Assembly: GCF_004769405.1 (NCBI RefSeq)
Contig: NZ_RQES01000019.1
Location: 124,001-188,000, forward strand
Origin: Leptospira selangorensis
Lineage (GTDB): Bacteria > Spirochaetota > Leptospiria > Leptospirales > Leptospiraceae
Direction: 5' to 3'
Length of the DNA: 64,000 bases
Of the stretch, positions 43,836-53,646 are shown piece by piece. Each line of letters begins with the position of its first letter. The stretch's first letter is position 1. The notes under the pieces were generated by a model. The model did not search any database, was not told the origin of the DNA, and saw only the letters and a list, made by a program, of their open reading frames with translations. The position numbers were made by a program, and so were the translations under genes.

Positions 43836-44441
43836 CTATTGTTGGGTTTTAGGTGCGGCAGCAGGGTCCGGTTTTACGCAGACTAAAACCTTATTTTCCA
43901 AATAACATTCGGTTTCTGTTCCGTCTTTTTTGGTATAAGGCCCGGGATTCGAATTGCTGGAGTCGGTAAACTCGGTCACTAAAATACTTCCATCGGTGAA
44001 TGTGACCTTTCCGGAACCTTTGATGATACCTTTTGCAAAATTTCCTCGGATCACGGTTCCGTTGGAGTAGAAATACATTCCATCTCCTTCTTTCAGATCA
44101 TTTACATAAATTCCTTCGAACTTGTCTCCGTTTTTGTAAACGAATTTGCCTTTACCTTCTCTCATCCCGCTACTGAATCCACCGGTATATATATCTCCCG
44201 TAGAATATACATAGGTGCCTGTGCCGTTTTCGCAGTCGCCGGTTTCGCAACGACCATCTTCGGTATTTTGGTCCGGACTGAAGGATCTATTGGAAGCGGA
44301 ATTTGAACCTTCCGATCTGGATGAGCTTGCACTCGTATTGCCGGAAGATTCTGAAGAATCCTTTGTTTCCGCGGAAGAACAGTTGAATATTATAAAAAAT
44401 GCGAAAATAGGAATTAAGGAACCTGTGAAAATTCGAGCCAT
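43836..44441 (-). CDS. MORN-repeat lipoprotein
   Basis: 201 residues. Signal sequence and lipobox FNCSS (Cys21), then a Ser/Asn/Thr-rich linker (SSGNTSASSSRSEGSNSASN) and at least three MORN repeats (GTYVYSTGDIYTGGFSSGMREG, GKFVYKNGDKFEGIYVNDLKEG, GMYFYSNGTVIRGNFAKGIIKG). MORN repeats bind phospholipids or proteins. Convergent with the Cox11-like gene. Function unknown. Confidence 0.8.
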   Translation of the reverse strand: MARIFTGSLIPIFAFFIIFNCSSAETKDSSESSGNTSASSSRSEGSNSASNRSFSPDQNTEDGRCETGDCENGTGTYVYSTGDIYTGGFSSGMREGKGKFVYKNGDKFEGIYVNDLKEGDGMYFYSNGTVIRGNFAKGIIKGSGKVTFTDGSILVTEFTDSSNSNPGPYTKKDGTETECYLENKVLVCVKPDPAAAPKTQQ

Positions 44442-44483
44442 AGTAAAATTTTTGACCCTAAACTTAGATTCGTCAATCCGATT

Positions 44484-46175
44484 TCATTGTAATAATTCTC
44501 TGACAGGCATTCCCTGGCGGTTGATAAAATCGGGGAGTTTGTTTTTAATCCCTAAAAATACCAAATAGTAGATTTTACGCAAAACAGGATGAAATAAGAT
44601 TTTGTCACGTATCCTGTAGCGGCTTCTATTTCTCAAAAATAGTTTTAGTATAAATCCTAAAAACGGGGAAGGTTTGGACTTGGATGCCTGGAACTGGAAG
44701 CGGAAAGTTTTAGGATATTTCTTATGATATTCTTTTGCGAGTCTTTTGGATTCGGCTAATAGGCCTGAGTTTTCTGTGTAGAGTAGTTTTCTTGCGTTTA
44801 GGATGAGCCTAAATGTCTTTTTTTGGAATTGGGAATCATAAGGTAGATCCAGTTTCTCGGAAATCTTTTTCATCCTAGAAAGTTTTGAAAAAGCTTCTTC
44901 TCCTAATTGTAATGATTGTTTTGGATCCGAATTTAAGAAAAAATATAAGGACCGGAAAGGATCCGAAACCGTAATCTTGTCCCAGGTGATATGAAGAATA
45001 GGGGGGATCCGAACACGATGCATATAAAAACTTTGTCTAGCAAATCCGGGATCATACAAAAGATTTAAGATCAATTCTTCGCTTAGTTTTAAAAATTCCA
45101 AAAATAGATCCGAATTCTTTTTGCCATAAAATTTAAGAAGTATTTCCTCTAAACTTCTTTCCGGTTTTGTAAATAACTGAACGGAAACGAATGTATTCAA
45201 TTCATTCCAATAAGAAGAACGTTTTAAAAATGTGATATTTTTGAAGGAAGACCATCCTCCGGTTTGTGTCCAAACACTGATCCCTGCGATATTCGCTTTT
45301 CCTAAAAGTTCGGATCTGTATTTTTCATACATCCATCCTACAAAGCTTGGGTATTCTCCAAAACCTTCATATTCTCTTCTGGCCTGTAATTCTAAAAGTT
45401 TAGGTTTATCATCTTCGAAGAATAATGGATTGATAGGAAGATATCTGAAAAAATCTCCTTCTCCATATTTTAAAGAAATGATAAGAGATTTACTTTCTAT
45501 GTCTTGGAATACTTTACGATATGTTTTTGGATTCCAGATCAGGTCTCCTATTTCATAGGCTCCTAAGGTCCAGGTCCTGAATATTAATGTTTTATTATGT
45601 TTTTCTAAAACCGGTAATATTTCCTTCAGGAATGAGTTTGCCTGTTTCGGGTTTTTTAGAAGAAGTTTACTTCTGAAATCTCCGGTAACATCTACTCCAT
45701 CCGATTCACCGATACGAAGTACTATTCCTGAAATTTCCGTAAAACTAGAAAATAGATCTTCTAAAGATTCTTTAAAAAGCCGGATGATCTTGTCTAAGTT
45801 TCCGTCCGTATGTTCTAAAATGGAATCATTGATGGAAAAAAAATCCGTGGTGATAAATACGTTCAATCCTTGAGAAGAAGCGATCTTAAATAGTTTTTTA
45901 TATTTTTTGCGATAAGAAGAGATCTTACGTTTTAGATCTTCCGGATAAAAATCTCTTTCGGAAAGATAACATAGCTCATCCAGGCTGACTGCATTAAATC
46001 CTAATTTAGAAATTCTTTTAGTGTATCTATAAAAGGATTCTCTGACTCTTTTATGTTTTTTCTTAGAAGGTAGGGAAGACTTTTCTAAATGTGCTAAAGG
46101 CGCCTTGGACCAATTCTGGTGTTTTTCTTTGGATTCCAGAAAGAAAGGAGCAGATCCGTCTACAAGAGCAAACAT
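44484..46175 (-). CDS. TIM-barrel glycoside-hydrolase-like protein
   Basis: 563 residues without signal peptide or membrane segments. The first two thirds look like a (beta/alpha)8 barrel: KRISKLGFNAVSLDELC, GLNVFITTDFFS, EISGIVLRIGESDG (a possible acidic catalytic pair), KTLIFRTWTLGAYEIGDL, SLIISLKYGEGDFF and IAGISVWTQTGGW. The strand pattern resembles alpha-glucuronidase/GH20-like barrels. The C-terminal 200 residues are helical and basic. Genes for the convergent MORN lipoprotein and the EamA transporter flank it. Family not certain; could be a non-catalytic relative. Confidence 0.45.
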   Translation of the reverse strand: MFALVDGSAPFFLESKEKHQNWSKAPLAHLEKSSLPSKKKHKRVRESFYRYTKRISKLGFNAVSLDELCYLSERDFYPEDLKRKISSYRKKYKKLFKIASSQGLNVFITTDFFSINDSILEHTDGNLDKIIRLFKESLEDLFSSFTEISGIVLRIGESDGVDVTGDFRSKLLLKNPKQANSFLKEILPVLEKHNKTLIFRTWTLGAYEIGDLIWNPKTYRKVFQDIESKSLIISLKYGEGDFFRYLPINPLFFEDDKPKLLELQARREYEGFGEYPSFVGWMYEKYRSELLGKANIAGISVWTQTGGWSSFKNITFLKRSSYWNELNTFVSVQLFTKPERSLEEILLKFYGKKNSDLFLEFLKLSEELILNLLYDPGFARQSFYMHRVRIPPILHITWDKITVSDPFRSLYFFLNSDPKQSLQLGEEAFSKLSRMKKISEKLDLPYDSQFQKKTFRLILNARKLLYTENSGLLAESKRLAKEYHKKYPKTFRFQFQASKSKPSPFLGFILKLFLRNRSRYRIRDKILFHPVLRKIYYLVFLGIKNKLPDFINRQGMPVRELLQ

Positions 46176-46179
46176 TCTT

Positions 46180-47046
46180 TTATTCCGTTTTTTTCCTGTA
46201 TCTAAATGATTCTAGAGCAGCTGCAAATAAGATCAGTGCCCCTCCTATAAATTCTTCTTTTCTGGGAACTTCGTGTAAGATTGCCCAGGCAAGGATTGCA
46301 GAATATACGGGCTGAACGGTGGATAATAATCCTGCGGTTTTCACCTTCATCTTAAATACTGATTTGATATAGAATGTATGTCCTACTGCAGTAAAAAATA
46401 CTCCTAAAAGAATGACTAGTCCCCAATCCTTAGGAGTAACAAATAGATCTTCAAAAAATAAGACTGGGCTTAAAACAAAACAAGTAATAGCTGTTTGATG
46501 GAACATTACTTGAGTGGATCCATGCCCCGAGAGATATTTTTTGGTGAGAATATTTCTGAATGCCATTGCCCAGGATGATGCAAGTCCTAACCCCACTCCC
46601 AAAAGATATTTGTTGTCTAGGTCGAAACTTGGGACAAGTATCCACATTCCAAAAAGAACTAAGACTGCGAGTCCAAGATCCAGGCTTCTGATCTTAGAAG
46701 GAAAAAACAAAGGTTCAAGTAATACTGTCCAGACAGGATGAGTGAATAGAGTAAGAACCGCCACTGCTATAGTCGCTTCTTGTGCTGATGCAAAAAAAGT
46801 AACCCAATGAAAAGCGAGTAAGACGCCCAAAGAAAATGAGATCCAATTTTCTTTTTTGGTGGGGAAGAAGAATGGCCTTTTTCTAAACCAAAGAACGAAA
46901 CCTAATAGACTTGCTGCAAATAATGTTCTTCCCCAAGTAATGAGGGAAGGGGAATAAGAAAGGACCTGGGCGAATAATACGTTCCCGCTGATCAAAATTT
47001 GGGAAACTTGGAATTCAAGATAGGTTCTAAGTCTATTTTCCTGCAT
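46180..47046 (-). CDS. DMT-superfamily (EamA) transporter
   Basis: 288 residues with ten predicted membrane helices in two EamA repeats (about 10-140 and 150-280). The repeat ends SAQEATIAVAVLTLFTHPVWTVLLEPLF and SVFKMKVKTAGLLSTVQPVYSAILAWAILHEVP are typical of EamA carriers for metabolites. Its stop is 4 bases before the start of the barrel protein gene, so they are co-transcribed. Substrate unknown. Confidence 0.88.
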   Translation of the reverse strand: MQENRLRTYLEFQVSQILISGNVLFAQVLSYSPSLITWGRTLFAASLLGFVLWFRKRPFFFPTKKENWISFSLGVLLAFHWVTFFASAQEATIAVAVLTLFTHPVWTVLLEPLFFPSKIRSLDLGLAVLVLFGMWILVPSFDLDNKYLLGVGLGLASSWAMAFRNILTKKYLSGHGSTQVMFHQTAITCFVLSPVLFFEDLFVTPKDWGLVILLGVFFTAVGHTFYIKSVFKMKVKTAGLLSTVQPVYSAILAWAILHEVPRKEEFIGGALILFAAALESFRYRKKTE

Positions 47047-47143
47047 CTGGCAGGACTAATTTCGGATGCCTATTCGGAACGGAAAGGAATTACTTTTACT
47101 TTGTAAATGATTTCAATGATTTGTAATAATCTAAAAAGAAGAA

Positions 47144-47168
47144 GGATCCGGGCTTTGCACCCGAATCC
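47144..47168 (-). terminator. Intrinsic terminator after the fatty acid desaturase
   Basis: GGATCCGGG / CCCGAATCC stem (one mismatch) with a 7-base loop. On the minus strand it is followed by a T-rich run (TTCTTCTTTTTAG), 21 bases after the desaturase stop. Confidence 0.65.
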
Positions 47169-47189
47169 CATACCAAAGAAGATTCTGAT

Positions 47190-48260
47190 TTAAGCCGCTG
47201 CTAAGACTTCCTCTTTCCCCAAACGATTCCCCCTGAAAATACTTCCGAAATCATTAAATCTGATCCCGTAACGTTTCATAGCAGGATGAACAAAAGGTGC
47301 CACCGCTTGTCTGAGATAAAAAGGCTGGTTCACTACGAAATGATGTATTCCATGAGTGCTTCCGAAATTAAAACAGAATAGATGAAGAGGGAATAAGAAC
47401 CAACGATTCAACACTTGCGTTTGCTCATGAAGTCCCTTTACATCTCCATAATAATGCATATTAGAAGAAACGATCTGAATGCTTGTTTGTCTGATCCAGT
47501 TAGGGATCGTATAAACCACTGCGGAAATATTCAATAGATGACGTACAGTATCCAACCAAGCAGGGACTTCTACAGGTTTTCCTAATAATTCATTTCCGAT
47601 ATAGAAAAGATTGATGAATAGGAAATTATACCAGAGATGAAAATAGATCACAAGATAAGGCCAGCTGGACCGAGTGATCTCGCTTCTTTTAAATTTAGGA
47701 GCCTCTCTGCGAAGAATATGAGCTTGGAATAAGAAGGACATATTCCCGTCCATCATAGTGATAAAACGTTTTAATCCGAATTTCATTCCATTTCCGATCA
47801 AACGTTCTTCTATATCTTCTTTATGGCCGGAAACCTTATGATGAAGAGTATGGATCATTCTTCTATACCAAGGACTTACTGTGTTTCCACGAAAGATCCA
47901 AACCATCCAGAACATAAAGTTTTGGACCTTTAGATTATCCTTATAATATAAATTATGAATTAAGTCGTGTTCGACCTCATGAAGAATGGAAGCAAGGACT
48001 CCATTCGCAACGATACATGCCCAAGCAGGAATGATCCCTGCGATATAAAGTCCTGCGAATAAGATCATACCTGCAGCGGAACCTAAAGTGATCGTTAGAC
48101 CTAATTCATCTTGGTGTTTTAAGAATTCGAATTTACCGCGTAGTTTTCTGTCCCTGAATCGGATCCATTTCATGATCTTCTTACTTTTTTCTTTTTGGGA
48201 CAATCTAGTATAAAGTTTGGTTGGAACCTGTGCGGTTGCTCTTTCGGCAATGGCGATCAT
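47190..48260 (-). CDS. Membrane fatty acid desaturase
   Basis: 356 residues with about four membrane helices and the three histidine boxes of integral-membrane desaturases: HEVEHDLIH, HTLHHKVSGH and HGIHHF, plus a late HPAMKRYG. Di-iron enzyme that introduces double bonds in acyl chains. ATG 48260 is preceded by a perfect GGAGG; the in-frame ATG at 48293 would add a basic extension not typical of the family. Monocistronic with its own terminator. Confidence 0.88.
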   Translation of the reverse strand: MIAIAERATAQVPTKLYTRLSQKEKSKKIMKWIRFRDRKLRGKFEFLKHQDELGLTITLGSAAGMILFAGLYIAGIIPAWACIVANGVLASILHEVEHDLIHNLYYKDNLKVQNFMFWMVWIFRGNTVSPWYRRMIHTLHHKVSGHKEDIEERLIGNGMKFGLKRFITMMDGNMSFLFQAHILRREAPKFKRSEITRSSWPYLVIYFHLWYNFLFINLFYIGNELLGKPVEVPAWLDTVRHLLNISAVVYTIPNWIRQTSIQIVSSNMHYYGDVKGLHEQTQVLNRWFLFPLHLFCFNFGSTHGIHHFVVNQPFYLRQAVAPFVHPAMKRYGIRFNDFGSIFRGNRLGKEEVLAAA

Positions 48261-48418
48261 CGGTTTCCTCCGTTTTTGTTTTCGGTTGTCCATATCTTAC
48301 GGGAATTTTTGAAAACGGTCGTCTCAATTGATCGAATGCAACTGCGGATTTCGTCCCAATCTATAAATTTTTACCGATCTTTCTAACAAAAGTAGTGTTT
48401 AGTTTGGCATAAAACTGA

Positions 48419-49606
48419 TTAGCTTCCTCTGAATTCGGAAGGTGTTTTACCTGTATGTTTTTGGAATGCTCTATGAAATGAGGACTTAGTCGCGAATCCA
48501 ACTTCGAATGCTATGTCCAAGATGGATCTGTCCGGTTCTTTTTGTAGAAGTTCACATGCTTCCTTGATCCTATAATCATTCACAAACGCGGAGAAATTTT
48601 TTCCAAGCTCCTGGTTGATCAATTCGGAGACCTGGTGGGTAGAAAGTGCAAGTTCGTCTGCGAGATCTGCAAGTCCCAACTTCTCGTCCCTATATAATTT
48701 TTCTTTTTCCATAAGCTGGGTAAGGCTATCTCTAAGTGCGTGTCGATTCACTCCTGAGAGTAGGGAACGTGCATATTTTTGCCTGGTGGCCTGGCTTACT
48801 TCTTGGAGAACCTGGAAGAATGCCGGTCGTTTATGCCCGATCAGATAGGCAAGACAAAGGCTTATCCCCATCATTGAGGAGCAAGCGAGAAGGAAGATAG
48901 GCGACTTACTGGATAAGTATACCGCACCGAACCCAAGATTCACGAATGTAGAAATTACCATGAACGCCAAGATCCTGGCGGTCCATTCTTCTTGTAGTAC
49001 CTCCCATCTAAGCAGGTCGGAACTTCCTTTTAGGATGAGTAAAATATAAAATACCAGGATTAGAATAGGAGAAGAAAGTAGAATTTCCCCCTCATTCCAG
49101 CCTGTTTCTTTCAAAAAAACCGAGATCTTTTCTAAGATCCATTCTTGGGGAAGAAGGAACACTGCCAGAAAATATACGACCCAAACAAGACCAGGCAGAA
49201 TCAGATGTTTATTCGCAAATCCCAAATAGGAGACTTCTTCCGAGTCTCTGTCCTGGCTTACATTATGGATCCCGAATAGGATAGGGCCTACAGATGCAAT
49301 CAGCGGGAATTGGATAAGAGAAATCCTGGGAAATTCTACGTATAAACCGGAAACTAATAGAAGGAAGCTTCCTTGTATTAGGCCTAAGATCAGGAAAATC
49401 AGGGCCAAAAGTCTGTTTAGAGCTGATTTATTCTCCATAACCAGCTGCCCTAAAGACATTAGAATTCCAAGTGCAGTTCCGAATTGGGTGATCGCCCAAA
49501 GGATCTGGAACCAAATTCCTGGATTGTACAAACTATGACTTCCCATTGCATCTGGAGGCATGGCTGGGAGAATGAAAAAAACTGAGCAAGTTGTCAAGGA
49601 TTCCAT
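48419..49606 (-). CDS. Membrane-tethered AraC-type transcriptional regulator
   Basis: 395 residues: N-terminal about 250 residues with seven or so membrane helices (FQILWAITQFGTALGILMSLGQL, LVWVVYFLAVFLL, LLACSSMMGISLCLAYLIGH) and a C-terminal AraC helix-turn-helix pair (LGLADLADELALSTHQVSELINQELGKNF, SILDIAFEVGFATKSSFHRAFQKHTGKTPSEFR). DNA-binding protein held in the inner membrane, a leptospiral specialty. The start is uncertain: a TTGACA at 49592-49597 lies inside the N-terminal reading frame, so ATG 49561 or 49546 may be the true start. Divergent from the giant lipoprotein operon. Confidence 0.8.
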   Translation of the reverse strand: MESLTTCSVFFILPAMPPDAMGSHSLYNPGIWFQILWAITQFGTALGILMSLGQLVMENKSALNRLLALIFLILGLIQGSFLLLVSGLYVEFPRISLIQFPLIASVGPILFGIHNVSQDRDSEEVSYLGFANKHLILPGLVWVVYFLAVFLLPQEWILEKISVFLKETGWNEGEILLSSPILILVFYILLILKGSSDLLRWEVLQEEWTARILAFMVISTFVNLGFGAVYLSSKSPIFLLACSSMMGISLCLAYLIGHKRPAFFQVLQEVSQATRQKYARSLLSGVNRHALRDSLTQLMEKEKLYRDEKLGLADLADELALSTHQVSELINQELGKNFSAFVNDYRIKEACELLQKEPDRSILDIAFEVGFATKSSFHRAFQKHTGKTPSEFRGS

Positions 49607-49999
49607 TCGCGATATAGAGCCGCTCAGACTGGGATGAATTTTGTAGTACCTTCTATATTTTAGAACGAAATCTAGAATAAATTTTATAAAACACTCGTTC
49701 TGTTTAACCCATCTCCCAAGTGATAGAAGGGTAGTTTCGTTTTTTGTAATATAGTTTTAATTCGAATGGACAAAATCGAAGTCTCAAAAGATAGATTGAG
49801 ACCTCCAATCGAAAAATGCTATATTGAATAACAATTGTTATTTTAAAAAGAACCGAAAACCAGCCGGAAACTTTTTATAGAGTCTCGCTTATTTTTTTTC
49901 AAATGCGCCGGAAATATAAGCCTGATATAAGCCCGCTTTATGTAGCGATCGCTATGCTGTCCACACTTGGAAAGAAACTGTTAGGATAAGCTAATAGAT
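49607..49999. other. Regulatory intergenic region before the giant lipoprotein operon
   Basis: 393 bases between divergent genes, no credible ORF. It contains GTCTCAA...TTGAGAC (49781-49802), a 16-base perfect palindrome AATAACAATTGTTATT (49827-49842) and a 12-base palindrome TAGCGATCGCTA (49943-49954). These may be operators for the flanking membrane-tethered regulators. Confidence 0.4.
49827..49842. promoter_or_regulatory. 16-base perfect palindrome
   Basis: AATAACAATTGTTATT is fully self-complementary and lies 158 bases before the first giant lipoprotein start. Candidate operator, no regulator assigned. Confidence 0.35.
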
Positions 50000-52900
50000 A
50001 TGAATATAAAGAAAGCACACATTCTTTTCTTGCTTTGTTTGGCTCTGGGGATGGGCTGTCAGGCAGGTGGAGATAAATCAAGCGCGGATACTTTTTACGA
50101 TAATATCGATTATAAGGGAATTCGCCTTTTTAATTTGTTCGATGATTATCCTTCTATCAAATCAGGTTTCCAAAGTTTAGAACCTATTAGTTTCAATCTT
50201 AAATTAGAATCTTCTATGACTATTCCTTATAGAGAGGATATCGTAGGATTTTTAAGAGTTTCCGGAGATCTTCTTCTTAAGCCGGAAGCTCATGTGCGTC
50301 AGTCTCTCCTTAGAGTTCATTCTCTTTTAGATCGTATAGAGAACGCACCGAATAACGCATTCGATACACTTCAACCTTGGTTGGAAGCATTACGTAATTA
50401 TCGTAAACCTGTACTTCGTAATATGGCACCACTTAGCCAGACCGCTTTGAAGTATATGTATACTACTTATTCCAAAGAGGCTATGGAAACCAAATTTAAA
50501 GAGGTTTCTACAATATTAAAAGATCCTGAAATTAAGATCCTTTTTGTGGAATTAGAGGATGTACTAGACAAGGCGATCAACCAAAACGCGAATGCGAAAG
50601 CCGCGATTAAAGGATTACTTCAAGGGATGGTGGATCCTTCTCTCATTGCTGATAGAGTAATGAAAGAAAAATTGATTCAGATGATCTCTGCGATAGGAAA
50701 GTCCTTTCGCCAAAGAGCAGGATTTAGCGACGCTAAGTCTTCTGAAACAGTATTAAAGAACTTAGTAGTCAATTTAGAATATTATTTTACTGCTTCTGCG
50801 CCAACTGGCGACGACGTAAACTTATACTCTGATCCTGCCTTTGCAGATTATAGGGATGCTACTTACCCGGCAGAACTTTCTTCCATTCTATCCGAATCAT
50901 TCCGTTATTTAAGACCAATGCTTGGGAAGGGCGGAAACTTTACTGCAGATCCGAATGTTCTTCTTTCCTTAGAGATGGCTAAAAATTTCGCGAAGTTTGA
51001 TTTCGCAACTAGCATTACCGGTGTGGACCACTCTTTAAGAGAGTTAATCCGATTAGATGCAAACGGCTTGGATAGATCTAATCCAGCGAATATAACCAGT
51101 AGCCCTGTTACTGCTCTTGAATCTTTGATGTTCATTCTGACTTTGTCGGATGTATACGGATATCGCTGGGCAAACCTAACTGATAACACTACGAAAGCAT
51201 TGGAAACGAATGGTTCGAATGGTGGACCGATGACAGGTGGTGTTCTCACTGTAGGTGATAGTATTCATTCTATGAATTCTGCTATGACTGGATCGATCGG
51301 GATCAAAGAATTCATGAAACAAAGTGCGAATGACGGAGCCGTTTTCAAAAACGGGGATGCAAGTACTCCTTCAGCTTTGACAATCGGTTTGAATACTCCC
51401 ACTTTAACTCTGTTAGAAGCTCCGGATCCAAACATTATTCCTGCTGCGAACGATCCGGTTTATACTAAAACAATTCCATTTATTATGAAATTAATCCGGA
51501 CGATTTTGATTTCCGGCGGTGGTCCATATTATAATAAAAATCGCACAGACTCGAATGGAAACGTGTTTACCATCGATGGAAAGTTATATAAAGATTCGAA
51601 CGGTATAGATCAGATCTACAAAGAATCTTGGAATACCTCAGAATATAGGATCAAAGTATCCAATACTGCAAACGGTTCTTGTTCTGGTGGAACAATTTGT
51701 AAATGGGTAGGTCCTGGAGGAAGAGAAACAAACGCGGTTGTAGCAAATAACTCTTTCACTCAGGTTGCTGCAGGGGTAAATGCTTCCGGCGTGAAAGGAT
51801 GGAGCATTCCTGTTTGGGAAATTGCAAAAGATAATGCTACGGAAAGAGCAGTAAACACAGACGAGGAAGCGATCTATAAGAACTTCCAGTGGTTACTTCA
51901 TGAAAAACGTATGGTAGCTGTAATCCCTCTTCGTGCCTCCCTGGGCACTGGAGTACCATACAAGATGGCTGCTTTCGTGACCGTGATTGCAAACGGGTTG
52001 ACTGGTTTAATGAACGCAAGACCGGTTTTAGCTAGTGGATCAAATTGTTCGGACAATCTGAATGCGATTTGGAAAATTAAGAATGCATTCTTAAAACCTG
52101 GATGTGCAACTCCGGCAAGTAAGCCTGACTTTAAAGCTCCTGGGGTGCCAATTCTCCAAGAAAACTTTTCAGATGTTCCTGGTGATAGCCTATTCTATTT
52201 GGAAGCTTGGGATTATGGTACAAGCGGAACCGGTTCTCTAACATTCAATAGCTTAGGAGATGCTTCCGTTTATAGTATCTTCTATCCGGATCCGGATGGT
52301 TACGGTGTTCTACCTCAGGTAATTGCGGCAAACTTCGCCGTTATGGAAAGATTATCCTTTTTGTCTCCGGACAAAATTTTACCTTCCGGACCAAATGTAG
52401 CTCTATATGGAAAATCGGTAGATGAATCTTGGGAACAGAGAAATAGACTTTTACCTTTGATACTTTCTCTTGCATGGACTCTAGATGACCAAGCAAGTCC
52501 AAGCTTGAATAAAAATCCGTTCCAAATTTTAACAGGGCTGAGTGCTGCTTTAACTAGACCTTTACTTGCTCGTATCCAAGATCCTTCATCAAGTACCCCG
52601 AATACTACGATCGACGTTGTGAAAACAATCAATGTTGATTCTGATATAAGAAGTAACTCCTCTACCGAAGGAGAGTATTTCTTCCGTTATTTGGATCCAA
52701 TTACAAGTAAACCGGTACGTTCTCCTCTTTCTATCCTCGCCGAGAATGAAAGAAGATACCAAGACGGTCTTTTGAATCTTATCTCAAGAACGGATCTTTT
52801 AAGCACTTTTGTGCAAATGCTGGCTGAAATGGGAAAACCGGAAAGAGCAAGCGGAGCTCAAATTACTTTCCAAGCGATTGCAGATCTGATAGGGGAGATA

Positions 52901-53599
52901 AAACTTTCAAACGAAAGTCCTACTCCGATCCAATTCAATCTGCAAGCGTATCTGGGTGAGATCCGAGATATGGTCGCTGCTTTCCCTGATTCGAGAGTGG
53001 TGAATATTTATGATCCGGAATGGGATAGGTTAGGAGTATGGGCGGTCCGTATCCGAGATTATTTCGATCCGGATTCCGTTTATAGTCTTATCTCCACCTT
53101 GGATTTTTCTATGGATATGATCATAGACAATGTTCCTACAAACGCTCAATTGACCTCTGTTGTGGATCTTTTGGGAGGACTTGTTCGTGATAATACCAAT
53201 ACCCAGGATTATTTAATTACGAATTTATTAAGTGTAGATACGGCTGACTTGGCGCAAGTCTCCGCACCTTACGGAAGAAGCACCGTGGGAGTGTTGATGG
53301 GGATCGTTAAGACCGGAGAATTCTATTCTTATTTAGAAACGGACATGAGAAGTCCTCATTCACTCAAATCCATATTCAAAGACGCTAAAAGACTTTTGGT
53401 GTCGGATATGATACAAACACAAAGAGAAGACGAAAGCTCACTGATCTATACGGCAGGAGTGTTGATGGGTATTTTTGCGGATCTTGCTTCGACGGGTAAA
53501 AAACAATTCCCGGATGGATTCGTATTCTACGACAGATTTAACGAAGATGAAAACTCGGACACCTATTGGGATAGGTTCGTTACGGTATTCACCCGGTGA
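50000..53599 (+). CDS. Giant lipoprotein 1 (1199 aa)
   Basis: 1199 residues with signal sequence and lipobox LGMGC (Cys20). The mature protein is mostly helical in the first third and mixed later, with the pattern of large periplasmic or surface lipoproteins, but I recognise no named domain. Two segments have a few cysteines (SCSGGTICKW, SNCSDNLNAIW). The C-terminal half has repeated alanine/leucine-rich helices. Four bases overlap a second giant lipoprotein gene, so they are one operon. Role unknown; a partner or export complex with the next protein is possible. Confidence 0.75.
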   Translation: MNIKKAHILFLLCLALGMGCQAGGDKSSADTFYDNIDYKGIRLFNLFDDYPSIKSGFQSLEPISFNLKLESSMTIPYREDIVGFLRVSGDLLLKPEAHVRQSLLRVHSLLDRIENAPNNAFDTLQPWLEALRNYRKPVLRNMAPLSQTALKYMYTTYSKEAMETKFKEVSTILKDPEIKILFVELEDVLDKAINQNANAKAAIKGLLQGMVDPSLIADRVMKEKLIQMISAIGKSFRQRAGFSDAKSSETVLKNLVVNLEYYFTASAPTGDDVNLYSDPAFADYRDATYPAELSSILSESFRYLRPMLGKGGNFTADPNVLLSLEMAKNFAKFDFATSITGVDHSLRELIRLDANGLDRSNPANITSSPVTALESLMFILTLSDVYGYRWANLTDNTTKALETNGSNGGPMTGGVLTVGDSIHSMNSAMTGSIGIKEFMKQSANDGAVFKNGDASTPSALTIGLNTPTLTLLEAPDPNIIPAANDPVYTKTIPFIMKLIRTILISGGGPYYNKNRTDSNGNVFTIDGKLYKDSNGIDQIYKESWNTSEYRIKVSNTANGSCSGGTICKWVGPGGRETNAVVANNSFTQVAAGVNASGVKGWSIPVWEIAKDNATERAVNTDEEAIYKNFQWLLHEKRMVAVIPLRASLGTGVPYKMAAFVTVIANGLTGLMNARPVLASGSNCSDNLNAIWKIKNAFLKPGCATPASKPDFKAPGVPILQENFSDVPGDSLFYLEAWDYGTSGTGSLTFNSLGDASVYSIFYPDPDGYGVLPQVIAANFAVMERLSFLSPDKILPSGPNVALYGKSVDESWEQRNRLLPLILSLAWTLDDQASPSLNKNPFQILTGLSAALTRPLLARIQDPSSSTPNTTIDVVKTINVDSDIRSNSSTEGEYFFRYLDPITSKPVRSPLSILAENERRYQDGLLNLISRTDLLSTFVQMLAEMGKPERASGAQITFQAIADLIGEIKLSNESPTPIQFNLQAYLGEIRDMVAAFPDSRVVNIYDPEWDRLGVWAVRIRDYFDPDSVYSLISTLDFSMDMIIDNVPTNAQLTSVVDLLGGLVRDNTNTQDYLITNLLSVDTADLAQVSAPYGRSTVGVLMGIVKTGEFYSYLETDMRSPHSLKSIFKDAKRLLVSDMIQTQREDESSLIYTAGVLMGIFADLASTGKKQFPDGFVFYDRFNEDENSDTYWDRFVTVFTR

Positions 53600-53646
53600 G
53601 AATAATGAAGAGAATTTTTTTGGGAAAAATAAGTCGAGGGCTGGAA

